DNA from: Azorinus chamasolen
Taxonomy: Eukaryota; Mollusca; Bivalvia; Cardiida; Solecurtidae
DNA length: 64,000 nucleotides
Reading direction: 5' to 3'
Assembly: GCA_963576725.1 (NCBI GenBank)
Contig: OY755242.1
Coordinates: 4,407,093-4,471,092 of the forward strand
The position numbers and the translations under genes are program-made. Every line of letters begins with the position of its first letter. Within the stretch, counting starts at the first letter, position 1. This document shows positions 63,639 to 64,000 of the stretch, piece by piece. The notes beneath the pieces are model-generated. The model made no database searches and was not told the DNA's origin. It saw only the letters and a list, made by a program, of their open reading frames with translations.

Positions 63639-64000
63639 TATTCTTAAAGCGCATTCTTGTACCTTCGGAAATTTATTCGAAGATTACTGAAGAAAATACA
63701 CTGAATATACTCGTGCGTATTGCAAAGTCCCAGTACACTGCCTATTGTTTTCTATATAAAAATGATGCAATTGTAAGGAAATGAAACTCGGAAAATTCAA
63801 AGATTCGGATGTGTAGACAGGCCCCTACCTTCATTAATCCCATTGTTTAAGTCAGATTAACTCGGATCGGTCAGATTAGCAGTGCTTAAGATTGTCGCAC
63901 GTCGTATTTTTCACACCTTTATGCTACAGCGTTCCTGCTCTATTGTTAATTTCTCATCTTTATCGGTGGTTACATAATGTGACACAGATAGTCAGCAATA
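63639..64000. other. No recognised feature
   Basis: Unassigned sequence to the window edge. Confidence 0.35.

Overview
The window is eukaryotic and most likely from a bivalve mollusc. Two dispersed repeats, one built around 'agggccataact' (34.6-35.3 kb) and one around 'ggggcatattgttt' (42.3-42.6 kb), look like repeats I remember as common in bivalve genomes; that is recollection, not a search. The DNA is gene-poor and dominated by repeats. Only two coding regions are convincing. One is a pogo/Tigger-type transposase (28.5-30.3 kb) with an intact catalytic D-D-D triad and a good upstream intron. The other is a single-exon family-31 glycosyltransferase resembling beta-1,3-galactosyltransferases (48.7-49.9 kb), with a splice acceptor just before its ATG. 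A decayed non-LTR retrotransposon lies at 50.9-53.5 kb, and a promoter-plus-splice-donor-like stretch at 13.7-14.0 kb may be an orphan first exon.

The rest is mainly short palindromic non-autonomous DNA transposons, which I group as follows. Families A and B (subtypes B, B', B'', B2) begin CAGTA(A/G)AAC, end GTTTTACTG or GTTCTACTG and sit at TA. Families C (C1, C2), D and E begin CCCTT(T), end AAGGG and sit at TTAA, as piggyBac-type elements do. Family F is a hairpin around TCGTCTC/GAGACGA. Family G begins GGGCCC. Family H has long GTAGACC arms. Three CACAGGGG-ended elements have perfect 8-bp target duplications, as hAT-type elements do. Two further dispersed repeats are called R310 (about 310 bp, four copies) and R130 (about 130 bp, three copies). 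Many copies are nested, so relative ages can be read.

Four large tandem arrays interrupt this: a 49-bp unit (8.57-10.05 kb), a 28-bp unit (19.99-23.98 kb), another 28-bp unit (43.77-45.14 kb) and a 21-bp unit (45.72-47.78 kb). Three long inverted repeats occur: FB1 (0.24-1.99 kb), FB2 (33.05-34.42 kb) and FB3 (35.49-37.31 kb, arms about 667 bp and almost identical). A probable miniature LTR element (TRIM) lies at 57.0-57.4 kb.

The most unusual observation is that families A, B, C and E, with two different terminal types, share one hairpin apex of the form CAGANNGCTCCT/AGGAGCNNTCTG. The NN positions differ between families but always pair. One element (39.15-39.38 kb) is an E/D chimera joined inside its hairpin, and many copies have lost exactly one hairpin arm up to the palindrome centre. 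This suggests the hairpin is a module that is exchanged, maintained and broken by hairpin-dependent processes.
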